DNA from: Bacteroidales bacterium | GTDB lineage: Bacteria > Bacteroidota > Bacteroidia > Bacteroidales > Paludibacteraceae | Assembly (NCBI GenBank): GCA_012519885.1 | Contig: JAAYPI010000059.1 | Coordinates: 1 to 40,716 of the forward strand | DNA: 40,716 nucleotides | Direction: 5' to 3' | Shown: positions 26,079 through 35,289 of the stretch, one piece after another | How positions within the stretch are numbered: the stretch's first letter is position 1 | Layout: each line of letters starts with the position of its first letter | Made by a program: the position numbers and the translations under genes | Notes under the pieces: model-generated | Told to the model about the DNA's origin: nothing | What the model saw: only the letters and a program-made list of their open reading frames with translations | Database searches by the model: none

Positions 26079-26138
26079 TCTTTTATTCCTATGTTTTGTT
26101 TAGTATGGATGAAAGCGTTTATACTATCTTTCAAATTG

Positions 26139-26146
26139 CAAAAATA
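26139..26146 (-). promoter_or_regulatory. -7 box of aroA
   Basis: The minus strand reads TATTTTTG, giving a leader of about 55 nt to the aroA start at 26078. No -33 TTG at the right distance. Confidence 0.5.
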
Positions 26147-26241
26147 CACATTTTCAAGCATATTTCTTTAACCCATTATTTTTTTTTAAAAAAGTACATC
26201 TTTTCCCATATCTAAATCTTTCCTTTTTATTTAAAAAAATG

Positions 26242-26249
26242 TACCTTTG
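26242..26249 (+). promoter_or_regulatory. -7 box of parE
   Basis: TACCTTTG is a perfect -7 box. The TTG at 26247 that opens a longer frame is part of this box, so translation must begin at ATG 26262, only a few bases after the expected transcript start. Confidence 0.6.
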
Positions 26250-26261
26250 TACGTTAAAATT

Positions 26262-28136
26262 ATGGAAGAAGAAATTAAAAATAGACATCCCGAAGCTGAA
26301 TACACCAACGATAACATCAAAACGTTGGAATGGCAGGAGCATATACGCTTACGCCCTGGCATGTATATTGGTAAGCTAGGAGATGGCTCCTCGCCTGATG
26401 ATGGTATATATGTGCTACTCAAGGAGGTATTAGACAACTCGATAGACGAATTTACTATGGGTAATGGGAAACAGATTGATGTTTCCATAGCAAATGGACG
26501 GGTTGAAGTAAGAGATTACGGACGTGGAGTTCCCTTAGAAAGTATTGTTGATGTAACCTCCAAAATGAATACAGGAGCTAAATACGACTCTAAGTCTTTT
26601 GTTAAATCTGTGGGGTTAAACGGTGTAGGTCTAAAAGCGGTAAATGCATTGTCTTCGTATTTTTGCATACAAAGTTTTAGAAATGGAGATACCGCAACGG
26701 CAGAATTTGAGCGTGGCACAATTAAAACCAAATCAGGAGTTGTACCCAACACCGTAAAAAAAGGCAATGGAACTCTTATTCTTTTTGAGCCAGATAATAC
26801 CATTTTTGTAGGTTTTGTATACCAAGATGAATACATAGAAACCTTATTAAAAAACTATGTTTATTTAAACACAGGGCTTACCATCAATTATAATGGTAAA
26901 AAGTTTTATAGTAAAAATGGATTGCACGATTTATTAAGCGATACCATTACTGCTGATACGCTTTATCCTATTATTCACCTCAAAGGAGAAGATATCGAAA
27001 TTGCATTTACACACAGCAATCAATATAATGATGAGTATTATTCGTTTGTAAACGGACAACATACCACACAAGGAGGCACACACCTTTCAGCTTTTAAAGA
27101 AGCTATCACCAAAACGATAAAAGACTTTTATAATAAAGGCTTTGAATCGTCAGATATACGCAATGGCTTAGTGGCAGCTATCAGTGTGCGTGTAATAGAA
27201 CCTGTGTTTGAATCACAAACTAAAACCAAGTTAGGTTCTAAAGATATGGAACCGAACGGTGTGTCGGTATATAAATACATCAACGATTTTATAAAGAAAG
27301 AAGTTGACAATTATTTGCATAAACACGCAGAAACTGCTGAAATTTTACTCAGGAAAATTATTGATTCAGAGAAAGAACGCAAAGCAATTGCAGGTGTTAC
27401 TAAAATAGCTAGAGACAGAGCAAAAAAAGCCAATTTACATAACAAAAAATTACGTGATTGTCGTATTCATTATTCAGACGATAAAGTTGGTGATAAAGCA
27501 ACAGAATCTGTAATTTTTATTACCGAAGGAGATTCTGCTAGTGGCTCTATTACTAAAAGTCGCGATGTAAATACGCAAGCAGTTTTTAGTTTAAAAGGAA
27601 AGCCATTAAATACCTTTGGTTTAACTAAAAAAATTGTGTACGAAAATGAAGAGTTTAACCTCTTGCAAGCTGCTCTTAATATTGAAGATGGTATTGAAGG
27701 ATTGCGATACAATAAAATTATCATTGCAACAGATGCCGACGTAGATGGTATGCACATTCGACTATTAATGATTAGTTTCTTTTTGCAATTCTTTCCCGAT
27801 TTGATTAAAAAAGGGCACGTATACATCTTGCAAACACCGCTTTTTAGAGTCCGAAATAAAAAAGAAACGATCTATTGTTATTCAGAAGAAGAAAGACAAG
27901 AGGCAGTAAATAAATTAGGAGCTAAAGCTGAAATTACTCGATTTAAAGGATTGGGAGAGATATCGCCTGATGAATTTAAACATTTTATTGGTAAGGATAT
28001 GCGTTTAGACCCTGTTGGGCTTAGAAAAGAAGATGCTGTGAAGGAGCTTTTAGCTTTTTATATGGGCAAAAATACTCCTGAAAGACAGACTTTTATTATT
28101 GACAACCTCATAGTAGAAGAAGATTTAGAATTGTAG
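26262..28136 (+). CDS. parE: DNA topoisomerase IV subunit B
   Basis: The ATPase subunit of a type IIA topoisomerase, decatenating replicated chromosomes with ParC. The GHKL ATP site is visible as [17 protein letters not shown] and [13 protein letters not shown], with the QTK loop as [10 protein letters not shown]. The Toprim domain has [10 protein letters not shown] and [10 protein letters not shown], and [13 protein letters not shown] closes the C-terminus. The length of 624 residues is that of ParE rather than the longer GyrB. Start 26262 is set by the promoter. Unusually, no parC follows; the next gene is a tiny membrane protein. Confidence 0.93.
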   Translation: MEEEIKNRHPEAEYTNDNIKTLEWQEHIRLRPGMYIGKLGDGSSPDDGIYVLLKEVLDNSIDEFTMGNGKQIDVSIANGRVEVRDYGRGVPLESIVDVTSKMNTGAKYDSKSFVKSVGLNGVGLKAVNALSSYFCIQSFRNGDTATAEFERGTIKTKSGVVPNTVKKGNGTLILFEPDNTIFVGFVYQDEYIETLLKNYVYLNTGLTINYNGKKFYSKNGLHDLLSDTITADTLYPIIHLKGEDIEIAFTHSNQYNDEYYSFVNGQHTTQGGTHLSAFKEAITKTIKDFYNKGFESSDIRNGLVAAISVRVIEPVFESQTKTKLGSKDMEPNGVSVYKYINDFIKKEVDNYLHKHAETAEILLRKIIDSEKERKAIAGVTKIARDRAKKANLHNKKLRDCRIHYSDDKVGDKATESVIFITEGDSASGSITKSRDVNTQAVFSLKGKPLNTFGLTKKIVYENEEFNLLQAALNIEDGIEGLRYNKIIIATDADVDGMHIRLLMISFFLQFFPDLIKKGHVYILQTPLFRVRNKKETIYCYSEEERQEAVNKLGAKAEITRFKGLGEISPDEFKHFIGKDMRLDPVGLRKEDAVKELLAFYMGKNTPERQTFIIDNLIVEEDLEL

Positions 28137-28217
28137 CATTTTTTTTGAAAAATATTTTTATACAACAAGAATTATTCGTTTATTTGCGCAACAAAACATA
28201 CCACAAAAAAACACATT

Positions 28218-28394
28218 ATGGATACATTAATTAAAAACCTAGGAGTTATCGTTATTATTTTAGGAGCTTTAGCTCTGATTATTCCTTCTTTCCTTGGATT
28301 TAATTCCAACACAACACTTAGTATTGGTGGAATCTTATTATTTGCTGGTTTAGTCCTTCATATAATCATGACAAAAAAAAATACTGAAAAGTAA
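28218..28394 (+). CDS. 58-residue protein with two membrane segments
   Basis: A short gene from ATG 28218 to TAA 28392-28394. It encodes MDTLIKNLGVIVIILGALAL and a second hydrophobic segment after a short Asn/Thr-rich turn (FNSNTT), ending in a Lys-rich tail. It therefore looks like a hairpin inner-membrane protein. Similar short proteins opening with an LIKNLG motif are, from memory, common in Bacteroidales. A perfect terminator 36 bp downstream supports it being a real transcription unit. It lies 81 bp after parE and may be read from it; no clean promoter was found. Function unknown. Confidence 0.75.
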   Translation: MDTLIKNLGVIVIILGALALIIPSFLGFNSNTTLSIGGILLFAGLVLHIIMTKKNTEK

Positions 28395-28429
28395 ATAACT
28401 ATCTGTCTAACTGTTTTCTTATGTACACT

Positions 28430-28463
28430 AAACCTTTCCAGATTATATAAGGAAAGGTTTTTT
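28430..28463 (+). terminator. Rho-independent terminator after the 58-residue gene
   Basis: AAACCTTTCC (28430-28439), an 11-nt loop and GGAAAGGTTT (28451-28460) form a perfect 10-bp stem followed by T residues. It ends about 10 bp before the ATG of the next gene. Confidence 0.85.
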
Positions 28464-28473
28464 ATTTAATCAT

Positions 28474-29382
28474 ATGTATCGTATTTTAAAATTAATAAAA
28501 GAATGGACATTGCTCATAGCAATAATTTTTGGAGCTTTGTTTCATAATTTCTTTGGATATATATATTCCTCCTTTCCATTTATTACTCCTATGCTTATTT
28601 TTATCATGCTATTGCTTACTTTCTCTAAATTAGAAAAATTAAGTTTACAGATTGGTAAATTGCATATCAAACTACTCACTGTACAACTCATTCTTAGTAT
28701 TCTTGTGTATGCTATTGGTAGTATAATACATCAAACATTGGCTATGGGATTACTTATATGCGTATTAGTACCTACAGCAACATCGGCTTCTGTAATTACC
28801 AATTTATTGAAAGTAGATATCAAATTTATTACTAGCTATTTATTATTTAGCAATGTAGTTACGGCTTTTATTATACCTATATTTTTGGCATATGCAGGAA
28901 CTAACTCTAACGAAAATATTTTTTTCTCCATGTATGTATTAGCCAAAAAAGTATTACCTACCATACTCCTTCCTATACTAATTGTGTTTATTCTAAAACG
29001 CTATTTGCCCACTATGCATCAACGCTTACAGCATGTAAGTGGTATTACTTTTTACTTATGGTCGTTTGCATTAACGTTGGTAATTGGCAAAACTATTCAT
29101 ATTTTTGTTACACAAGAAACCTCATCCTATTCTACAGAAATAATGCTAGCTTTGGGCTCATTAGGTATATGTATAATACAATTTGGGCTTGGTAGAGTTA
29201 TCGGAAAGAAACACGGAGAACGCATTGCCTCTGGTCAGGCTCTTGGACAAAAGAATACTATTTTTGCCATTTGGCTTGCTCAAACATACCTATCGCCATT
29301 AGTATCTATTGCTCCAGCAGCATATGTTTTTTGGCAAAATACCATTAATTCGTATCAAATTTGGAAAGCTCGACGAAACTGA
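28474..29382 (+). CDS. BASS-type (bile acid:sodium symporter-like) transporter
   Basis: A 302-residue inner-membrane protein with nine to ten hydrophobic segments. The two crossover regions typical of this fold can be seen: VPTATSASVITNLLKVD (about 97-113) and SGQALGQKNTIFAIWLAQTYLSP (about 249-271), the latter the family's most conserved block. Members couple sodium uptake to organic anions such as bile acids, pantoate or 2-oxoacids; the substrate is not evident. The start codon lies only about 10 bp after a strong terminator and no promoter fits between, so expression may depend on readthrough. A bidirectional terminator follows the gene. Confidence 0.87.
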   Translation: MYRILKLIKEWTLLIAIIFGALFHNFFGYIYSSFPFITPMLIFIMLLLTFSKLEKLSLQIGKLHIKLLTVQLILSILVYAIGSIIHQTLAMGLLICVLVPTATSASVITNLLKVDIKFITSYLLFSNVVTAFIIPIFLAYAGTNSNENIFFSMYVLAKKVLPTILLPILIVFILKRYLPTMHQRLQHVSGITFYLWSFALTLVIGKTIHIFVTQETSSYSTEIMLALGSLGICIIQFGLGRVIGKKHGERIASGQALGQKNTIFAIWLAQTYLSPLVSIAPAAYVFWQNTINSYQIWKARRN

Positions 29383-29390
29383 ATCATATA

Positions 29391-29423
29391 AAAAGAGGCT
29401 ATCCTTTTTGGATAGCCTCTTTT
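29391..29423. terminator. Bidirectional terminator between the transporter and the TPR lipoprotein
   Basis: AAAAGAGGCTATCC (29391-29404), a T5 loop and GGATAGCCTCTTTT (29410-29423) form a perfect 14-bp stem with A and T runs on the two sides. It serves both convergent genes. Confidence 0.92.
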
Positions 29424-29446
29424 TTATCATCATCTAACTAGAAAAT

Positions 29447-31150
29447 TTACTTTACAATAGCCAAAAAGTCAGAGTCAATTAAATATTTAGCAAATTCAAT
29501 ATCACAAGCTGCTTTCTTAGCATACGATTTATCTGCTTGAATAGCTTTTGTTAATGAACTTATTACTTGATCTTTATTACTAGAACGAGCACCAATAAGT
29601 GCTTTTAAATAATATGTATCCGCAGTTGGATTTTTAACTGCATCAACTACAGCTGTCGCTTTTTGATAATTACCTGCTAATAAATTAGCCAATGCAGCAT
29701 TGTTAGAAGTAGAATTACCAAATGCTGTTACCGCTTTGTTATACTCTCCTGATTGAATGTAAGCCACACCTTGTGCTTCTGCTAAAGCTTCGCCTACACC
29801 AGCCGATTTACCAAAATATTCTTGTGCTTTTTTGTAATTCTTTGCTGTCAATTCTACTAATCCTAAATTGAAATTAACTTGTGGTTGGTCGCCACCTTTT
29901 GCCACAGCAGTTGCTAATAAGGCTTTCGCTTCATCAACATTACCATCAGCAAATTTCAAAGTTGCAAGATTATTGTATGCTCTCCAATCTTCTGGGAACA
30001 AAGAAATTGCTTGTCCTGTAATATATGCTTTCTCAGAGGCAGAAGTAGCAATTGACGCTCCGTACAACAATTCCTCAAGAGATAATTTTGAAGGCTCTGC
30101 TTTGGCAATTGCCAAAATCTGCTCGTCTGATTTACCAATAACATCTACTACTAATTCTAATTTTGAACGACGTAATTGTGGCAAAATTTGATCAGCAATT
30201 TTTGTATAAGCAGCAGATAGATTTTTGATTTCTTTTTCTCTTTGTGCTGGGTCGTTATACATAGATAATACACGTAAGATTAATTCTTTATCTTGAATAT
30301 CAGACTGCATCATCAACTCTTGAAATCCATCCCAGTCTTCTGCAATATATTTTGCATCAACTGTAGTTTCAAGTTTTGACTTTTTCAATTCTTTTGTCAA
30401 AAAGTCTTCTGTATTCTTTTTACGATTAGCAGCCAATTTTTCGTTCAAGTCAGTTGGACCGTCTGGCGAAGCATAAGCAGATAAACCTAAAGAAGATACT
30501 TTCAAACTGTCATTAGCTTGAATAGAAGAAATCTTGTTTTGCAAAGCAGCAACTTCTGCTGTAGTAAGTGCCTTTTTTTGCAATTCAGCACGTTGAATTT
30601 GGAATAAAATAGCGGCTTCGTATTTTTCTTGAATAACACGTTGGAATGCATCAGCACCTGTAGCTCCAGCAATTTCTAATGGATTTGCTAATGTAGCTGT
30701 TACAATGGTACCTTGTGCAATCTCAACTTCTGGAATTTGAATTTCTTTTTTACCTATTTTTGCTTTAAAAGTCAAAAATAATTTTGATTTTTTCATTCCT
30801 GGCACATAATCAAACGAAATGTTTTGAGTAAACTTTCCACCTGTTTTGTATGCCACAACTTTGTTGTTATCTTTTACTTTTTCTCCTTGGTAAATTACTG
30901 TTGTACCTACAGCTTCACCACCTTCGTAACGCAATACTGGTGTAACTTCCAAAATAGCTTTTTTGGCAAAATATTTTTCAGGAAAAGTTCCTGTAATTTC
31001 CGCCTCTACTTTGTTTGCTTTTACTTCGAGGGGATTAGGGTTAACTGTGATATACTCAGCGGGTAATCCGCCCATCTTACTACATGATGCAAATACGGAA
31101 GCCAGTAATACTACAGCTCCAAAACGAAATAATGTTTTTGTAAATTTCAT
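29447..31150 (-). CDS. Major outer-membrane lipoprotein with OmpA-like and TPR regions
   Basis: A lipoprotein signal ends at Cys23 (SVFASC; 567 residues from ATG 31150, three more from 31159). The N-terminal half is beta-rich and contains PAEYITVNPNPLEVKANKVE, typical of an abundant Bacteroidetes surface lipoprotein family. A region around 225-270 (LSAYASPDGPTDLNEKLAANR) resembles an OmpA-type peptidoglycan-binding motif. The C-terminal 200 residues are TPR-like helices (DWRAYNNLATLKFADGNVDEAKALL, QVNFNLGLVELTAKNYKKAQEYF). A full promoter and Ala/Lys/Thr-rich codon use suggest high expression. It probably links outer membrane and cell wall or scaffolds envelope complexes; the exact role is unknown. 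Confidence 0.82.
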   Translation of the reverse strand: MKFTKTLFRFGAVVLLASVFASCSKMGGLPAEYITVNPNPLEVKANKVEAEITGTFPEKYFAKKAILEVTPVLRYEGGEAVGTTVIYQGEKVKDNNKVVAYKTGGKFTQNISFDYVPGMKKSKLFLTFKAKIGKKEIQIPEVEIAQGTIVTATLANPLEIAGATGADAFQRVIQEKYEAAILFQIQRAELQKKALTTAEVAALQNKISSIQANDSLKVSSLGLSAYASPDGPTDLNEKLAANRKKNTEDFLTKELKKSKLETTVDAKYIAEDWDGFQELMMQSDIQDKELILRVLSMYNDPAQREKEIKNLSAAYTKIADQILPQLRRSKLELVVDVIGKSDEQILAIAKAEPSKLSLEELLYGASIATSASEKAYITGQAISLFPEDWRAYNNLATLKFADGNVDEAKALLATAVAKGGDQPQVNFNLGLVELTAKNYKKAQEYFGKSAGVGEALAEAQGVAYIQSGEYNKAVTAFGNSTSNNAALANLLAGNYQKATAVVDAVKNPTADTYYLKALIGARSSNKDQVISSLTKAIQADKSYAKKAACDIEFAKYLIDSDFLAIVK

Positions 31151-31195
31151 ACTTATCAATTAATTGGGTTATACATTCATTTTACAGAATTAGGG

Positions 31196-31226
31196 CAAAG
31201 ATACATAATATAAAAAATAATACCAA
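31196..31226 (-). promoter_or_regulatory. Promoter of the TPR lipoprotein gene
   Basis: On the minus strand TTG (31224-31226) and TATCTTTG (31196-31203) are separated by exactly 20 bp. The leader to ATG 31150 is about 40 nt. Confidence 0.85.
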
Positions 31227-31325
31227 CTTTTTGTGTAAAGAATTTTGTTGTAAAACTCAATGGAGTCTTTCTAATTCTATTTTTGGTATTTTTAACCTCA
31301 TCTCAAAGATATTTAATACAAAATC

Positions 31326-31357
31326 TTTGCTGTTCTACATAATAATGCTGACTTTTG
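31326..31357 (+). promoter_or_regulatory. Promoter of the plus-strand radical SAM gene
   Basis: TTTG at 31326-31329 and GACTTTTG at 31350-31357 are 20 bp apart; the -7 box departs from consensus only at its first base. ATG 31367 follows within about 10 bp and ATG 31376 within 19 bp. Confidence 0.65.
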
Positions 31358-31366
31358 CTGTAAATA

Positions 31367-32368
31367 ATGAGGGATATGAATTTATATCGGCTTTTTTGTG
31401 GTAAGCTTACGATAAAACGTCTAATTAACTATATTCTTTTACGTTTAGAATATTTTATCTCGTATAGTAGTAAAACGCCTTTTATACATGCAAAACCTTT
31501 CGCCGCATCTATAGAACCAGCAAATTACTGCAATTTACAATGTCCTGAATGCCCTACAGGTATGGGAGCAATACAAAAAGAAGCTACTACTCTACCGTTT
31601 CCTTTGTTTAAAAAGATGATTAATCCTCTTCTTCCTGAACTATTTTACCTCAATCTATATTTTCAAGGAGAGCCTTTTTTGAATGAAAGTATTTATGACA
31701 TGATTGCCTATGCAAATAGGCAAAAAATCATTACCAATATATCTACCAATGGGCATTTTTTAACAGATTCAGCATGCCAACAACTCATAACATCTAAACT
31801 TGATAGAATTATTATTAGCCTTGATGGAGCAACAGAAGAAACATACGAAAAATACAGGGTGGGTGGTAATTTTACAGCGGTTGTGGATGGAATTACACGC
31901 CTAGTGCGTTTAAAAAAAGAAATGCAATCAAGAAGACCTTTCATCGAACTTCAGTTTATTGTTTTTAGTACGAATGAACACGAAATACCAGCAATTAAGG
32001 TATTAGCAAAATCACTACAGGTAGATGGCTTATCTATTAAGACGGCTCAATTAACTAATTTTAAAAAGGGTAATCCACTAATGCCAAAGAATACTATATA
32101 CAGTAGATATAAACTGGACAAAAACGGCTCCTATAAACGGAAAAAGCCTTTGCGTAATCGATGTTGGAAAAATTGGAGTTCTATCGTAGTTTCAACAGAC
32201 GGAAAAATGCTTCCTTGTTGTTTTGATAAACACGGGCTATATGCTTATGGCAACTTATTAGATAATGGGTTTCACTCCTTGTGGAATGGCGATAAGGCAA
32301 CAAAATTTCGATCAACCATTTTGCATAACAGAAAATCTTTGCCCATGTGCAACAATTGCACAGAATAA
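31367..32368 (+). CDS. Radical SAM/SPASM-like protein of unknown substrate
   Basis: The 333-residue protein binds a 4Fe-4S cluster through CNLQCPEC (Cys55, Cys59, Cys62) and continues with the radical SAM barrel (FQGEPFLNES, ISTNGHFLT, IIISLDGATEETYEKYRVGG). The C-terminal part carries Cys266, the pair Cys284-Cys285 and Cys328/Cys331 (MCNNC), which fits a twitch/SPASM auxiliary-cluster domain. Such enzymes often modify peptides, but others act on small molecules. It has its own promoter and converges on the RiPP exporter gene, 39 bp apart, so a joint role is possible but unproven. ATG 31376 (MNLYRLF) is an alternative start. Confidence 0.85.
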   Translation: MRDMNLYRLFCGKLTIKRLINYILLRLEYFISYSSKTPFIHAKPFAASIEPANYCNLQCPECPTGMGAIQKEATTLPFPLFKKMINPLLPELFYLNLYFQGEPFLNESIYDMIAYANRQKIITNISTNGHFLTDSACQQLITSKLDRIIISLDGATEETYEKYRVGGNFTAVVDGITRLVRLKKEMQSRRPFIELQFIVFSTNEHEIPAIKVLAKSLQVDGLSIKTAQLTNFKKGNPLMPKNTIYSRYKLDKNGSYKRKKPLRNRCWKNWSSIVVSTDGKMLPCCFDKHGLYAYGNLLDNGFHSLWNGDKATKFRSTILHNRKSLPMCNNCTE

Positions 32369-32407
32369 ACAAAAGTATTTAGAAGCATTATTCGATTAAA
32401 TGGGTGT

Positions 32408-34630
32408 TTAATTGCCTAATTCAAGTTGATTTTTTACTAAATCATAATATGCTCCTTTTTTGTGGGTTAGTTCTTCGTGATTACCTATTTCAATTATTTT
32501 ACCATGTTCAAGAACAACAATTTGATCAGCACTTTTAACCGTCGAAAGTCGGTGTGCTATAATTATTACAGTTTTACCAACAAAAAAATGTTTTAATGAA
32601 TCGTGAATATATTTTTCACTTTTAGCATCGAGCGAGCTGGTAGCCTCATCAAAAAATATGTAGTGAGGATTTCGATATACTGCACGTGCTATCAAAATTC
32701 GTTGCCTCTGACCTCCCGAAATTCCATTACCCGATGCTCCAATTTTGGTTTTAAGTCCGAGCGGGAGTTCCTCAATAAAATCTTTAATATGTGCTATCTC
32801 AACAGCTTGTTGCAATCTTTCACTATCAATTTCCTCATCCCCTGTAGCTATGTTACGCTCAATAGTGTCTGAAAAAATATAGCCATCCTGCATTACGACC
32901 CCAACATTTTGACGTAAGCTCTTTGCTGATAAATTTTTGACATTATGACTATTGTAAAATATATTTCCATTTACCGGCTCATAAAATTTTAGCAGTAGTT
33001 TCATCAATGTTGTTTTGCCACTGCCACTGGTGCCTACAATGGCAGTTATTTTCCCTTCGGGTATGTTTAGGTCAATGCCTTTTAGCACATAAGGCGACAT
33101 CGGTCCTTGGTACTGAAACGAAATATTTTTCAAATGAATACCTTTAGTCATTTGTTCATGTACATTGGTATTATCAGGCGAATAATATATTTGATCGGGT
33201 TGTTCTTCTTCAAGTTGATATTGCACCTCGTTGAGTCGTTCTACAGATAAACGGGCATCTTGTAGCGACCGAAAAAAATTAACTAATTGATTTACAGGAG
33301 AATTCATCTGTCCAATAATATACGAAACACTCATTAATGCTCCAAGAGTCATTTGACCTTGTACTACGTAGTAGGCAGCTAAAAAAGTAACTAATATGTT
33401 TTTAAGTTGATTAAAAAACTCAAAACCAGAATTTTGAAATTGGTCAATGCGTAAAATACGTATATTAATTTTGAATAATTTTTCTTGTATTCTTTCCCAT
33501 TCTTTTCGTTTAAATTCTTCAAACTGATTTAGTTTCATTTCTGTAACTCCGTTTAAAATTTCGTAAACTGAGCTTTGATTTCGGGCTTGCTCTTGAAATT
33601 TGAAATAATCTACTATTTTACGTTTACGCAACCAAAAAAAAGACCAAAGAACCGCTATAATCGTTAACAATAAGTAAATTGCCAAGATTTTGTAGTCATA
33701 ATAACATAATACACCAAAAAAAACGCCAAAAGTAATAATTGAAAAAGCTGTTAAAATACTTTGAGAAGTAATAAAATATTCTATTCTTTCGTTGTCTTGA
33801 ATTCGTTGTTGAAGGTCTCCTACCATTTTTGAGTCGAAAAACTTGATAGGTAATTTCAGCATTTTTTTAAGAAAATCTGAAATTATTTTTATACTTAATC
33901 GTGTCCCGACAAATAAAGTAATCCAGTTGCGAAATATTTCGATAATTATTGCACCAAAAAACAATGACAACTGGGCAATTAAAATTAAGGTAATATAATG
34001 TAGGTTATTTTGATTAATACCTTTGTCAATAAGATTTTGAGTGAGAAATGGAAAAATTAAATTTAATGCACTACCCAATATAAGCAACAAAAACATCAAT
34101 GATAGTTTTTTACGAAAAGGAACAAGATAAGCAAATAAATATGCGATAAAAAATCTATGTACTTTTTCTGGATTCCGCGAATAAAAATGTTCTGTAGGCT
34201 CTAAAAATAACGCTACTCCTTCATCATCTTCTGATAGCCAGCCTTTTATAAATTTATCTTCGGATAAAGTAATAAAACCATGTCCAGGATCGGCAAGTTT
34301 AAATTGAAACTTCCCTGTAAAAGGGTTTTTTGAAACTTTACACAATAAAACGAAATGCGTTTGATTCCAATGCAAAACACATGGAAAAGGCACTTGTTTT
34401 GCAAGTGATAACTCTTTTAGTTTTGCTAATGTTAGTTTTGTTGGTAATGTAGAAAAACCTATGTCGGTAGCTGCTTGTGTAATACCCAAAAGAGATACCC
34501 CTTCTCGTGTAATATAAGTAGTTTCACGTAAGTATTGTACACTATAATCTTTACCATAATGGTTAGCTATCATCGAAAGACAAGCTGGACCACAATCCAT
34601 CATATCGTGCTGAGGAACAAATTTCATCAA
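32408..34630 (-). CDS. C39-peptidase ABC exporter (peptidase-containing, double-glycine type)
   Basis: The N-terminal C39 peptidase has Gln7, Cys13 (DCGPACLSM), His92 (THFVLL) and Asp114 (LADPGHG), a complete catalytic set. It cuts leader peptides after Gly-Gly. Six membrane segments follow (about 160-430). The nucleotide-binding domain has Walker A GTSGSGKTT (533-541), signature ISGGQRQRI (638-646), Walker B YIFFDEATSSLD (657-668) and a His switch (IIAHRLSTV). All parts needed for a homodimeric processing exporter are intact. The substrate is most likely the double-glycine peptide encoded at 36660-36833. No HlyD-type adaptor is encoded nearby. It is the last gene of the locus. Confidence 0.95.
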   Translation of the reverse strand: MMKFVPQHDMMDCGPACLSMIANHYGKDYSVQYLRETTYITREGVSLLGITQAATDIGFSTLPTKLTLAKLKELSLAKQVPFPCVLHWNQTHFVLLCKVSKNPFTGKFQFKLADPGHGFITLSEDKFIKGWLSEDDEGVALFLEPTEHFYSRNPEKVHRFFIAYLFAYLVPFRKKLSLMFLLLILGSALNLIFPFLTQNLIDKGINQNNLHYITLILIAQLSLFFGAIIIEIFRNWITLFVGTRLSIKIISDFLKKMLKLPIKFFDSKMVGDLQQRIQDNERIEYFITSQSILTAFSIITFGVFFGVLCYYDYKILAIYLLLTIIAVLWSFFWLRKRKIVDYFKFQEQARNQSSVYEILNGVTEMKLNQFEEFKRKEWERIQEKLFKINIRILRIDQFQNSGFEFFNQLKNILVTFLAAYYVVQGQMTLGALMSVSYIIGQMNSPVNQLVNFFRSLQDARLSVERLNEVQYQLEEEQPDQIYYSPDNTNVHEQMTKGIHLKNISFQYQGPMSPYVLKGIDLNIPEGKITAIVGTSGSGKTTLMKLLLKFYEPVNGNIFYNSHNVKNLSAKSLRQNVGVVMQDGYIFSDTIERNIATGDEEIDSERLQQAVEIAHIKDFIEELPLGLKTKIGASGNGISGGQRQRILIARAVYRNPHYIFFDEATSSLDAKSEKYIHDSLKHFFVGKTVIIIAHRLSTVKSADQIVVLEHGKIIEIGNHEELTHKKGAYYDLVKNQLELGN

Positions 34631-34644
34631 TCTATTTTTAAAAA

Positions 34645-35265
34645 TTATTTCTTAATATCAAAATCATCGTTATTTTCGGTTGTGTTTAGTTCAAAATTTG
34701 CTACATCTTTGAGTAATAAATTGGTATCTTTAATTTTAAATTCATTCAATTTTGTATTTGCTACCGATTTGAAATTTAAATTACACTTGTTAGCCGACCC
34801 TTTTATTGTGATATTTGCTACTGAGTTTAATTTACAATTCAACGTATTTGTAATTATTTTGTCTAAATAAATATTTGCCACAGCATTTGCACTCAAGGAA
34901 ATTGTATCTATCTGCAATGTTGTATTTTTATCAATATAAATATTTGCTACATCGTTTGCTTTTATGTGTATCGATTTATTTGGAATAGTGATATATACGA
35001 TATAATGACTTGATTCAAAGAATTTTCTACTTATAATTGATATTTTTTTATCTTTTACAGATGTTTTTATATGTGATTGATTCTTTTTTTCAGCTTCCAC
35101 TTCTACTTTGTATATGTTGCCATTTCTTATACAAATATTTGGTAATCCATCTATTTGTATAACCAAAATATCATCAGAAGTTTCGATACGTGTTTCTGTT
35201 ACTACTTGTGATTGCATAATGATTGCATTGATAAATAAAATACTGATTAATAATAAGTTTTTCAT
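34645..35265 (-). CDS. GIN-domain (DUF2807) repeat protein in the RiPP locus
   Basis: A signal peptide (about 1-20) is followed by a beta-rich region of the GIN/DUF2807 kind. Five repeats of about 20 residues carry a Val-Ala-Asn core at 106-108, 129-131, 149-151, 168-170 and 188-190 (for example NDVANIYID, NAVANIYLD, NSVANITIK), as expected for rungs of a right-handed beta-helix. GIN proteins usually have Gly-rich turns here, so the Ala-Asn form is distinctive. It is exported, probably to the periplasm or surface. It sits between maturase and exporter (24 and 14 bp gaps), so it belongs to the operon. Immunity or product binding are guesses. Confidence 0.72.
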   Translation of the reverse strand: MKNLLLISILFINAIIMQSQVVTETRIETSDDILVIQIDGLPNICIRNGNIYKVEVEAEKKNQSHIKTSVKDKKISIISRKFFESSHYIVYITIPNKSIHIKANDVANIYIDKNTTLQIDTISLSANAVANIYLDKIITNTLNCKLNSVANITIKGSANKCNLNFKSVANTKLNEFKIKDTNLLLKDVANFELNTTENNDDFDIKK

Positions 35266-35289
35266 TAAATGTAGGTTTTTAATTTGTTT

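Noticed and set aside
26262-28136. Reading this gene as gyrB
   Set aside because: The 624-residue length and motif context fit Bacteroidetes ParE; GyrB is normally longer. The absence of an adjacent parC was noted but is not decisive.
34535-34870. 111-residue plus-strand frame between the exporter and the GIN gene
   Set aside because: It overlaps two well-supported minus-strand genes and has low-complexity composition.
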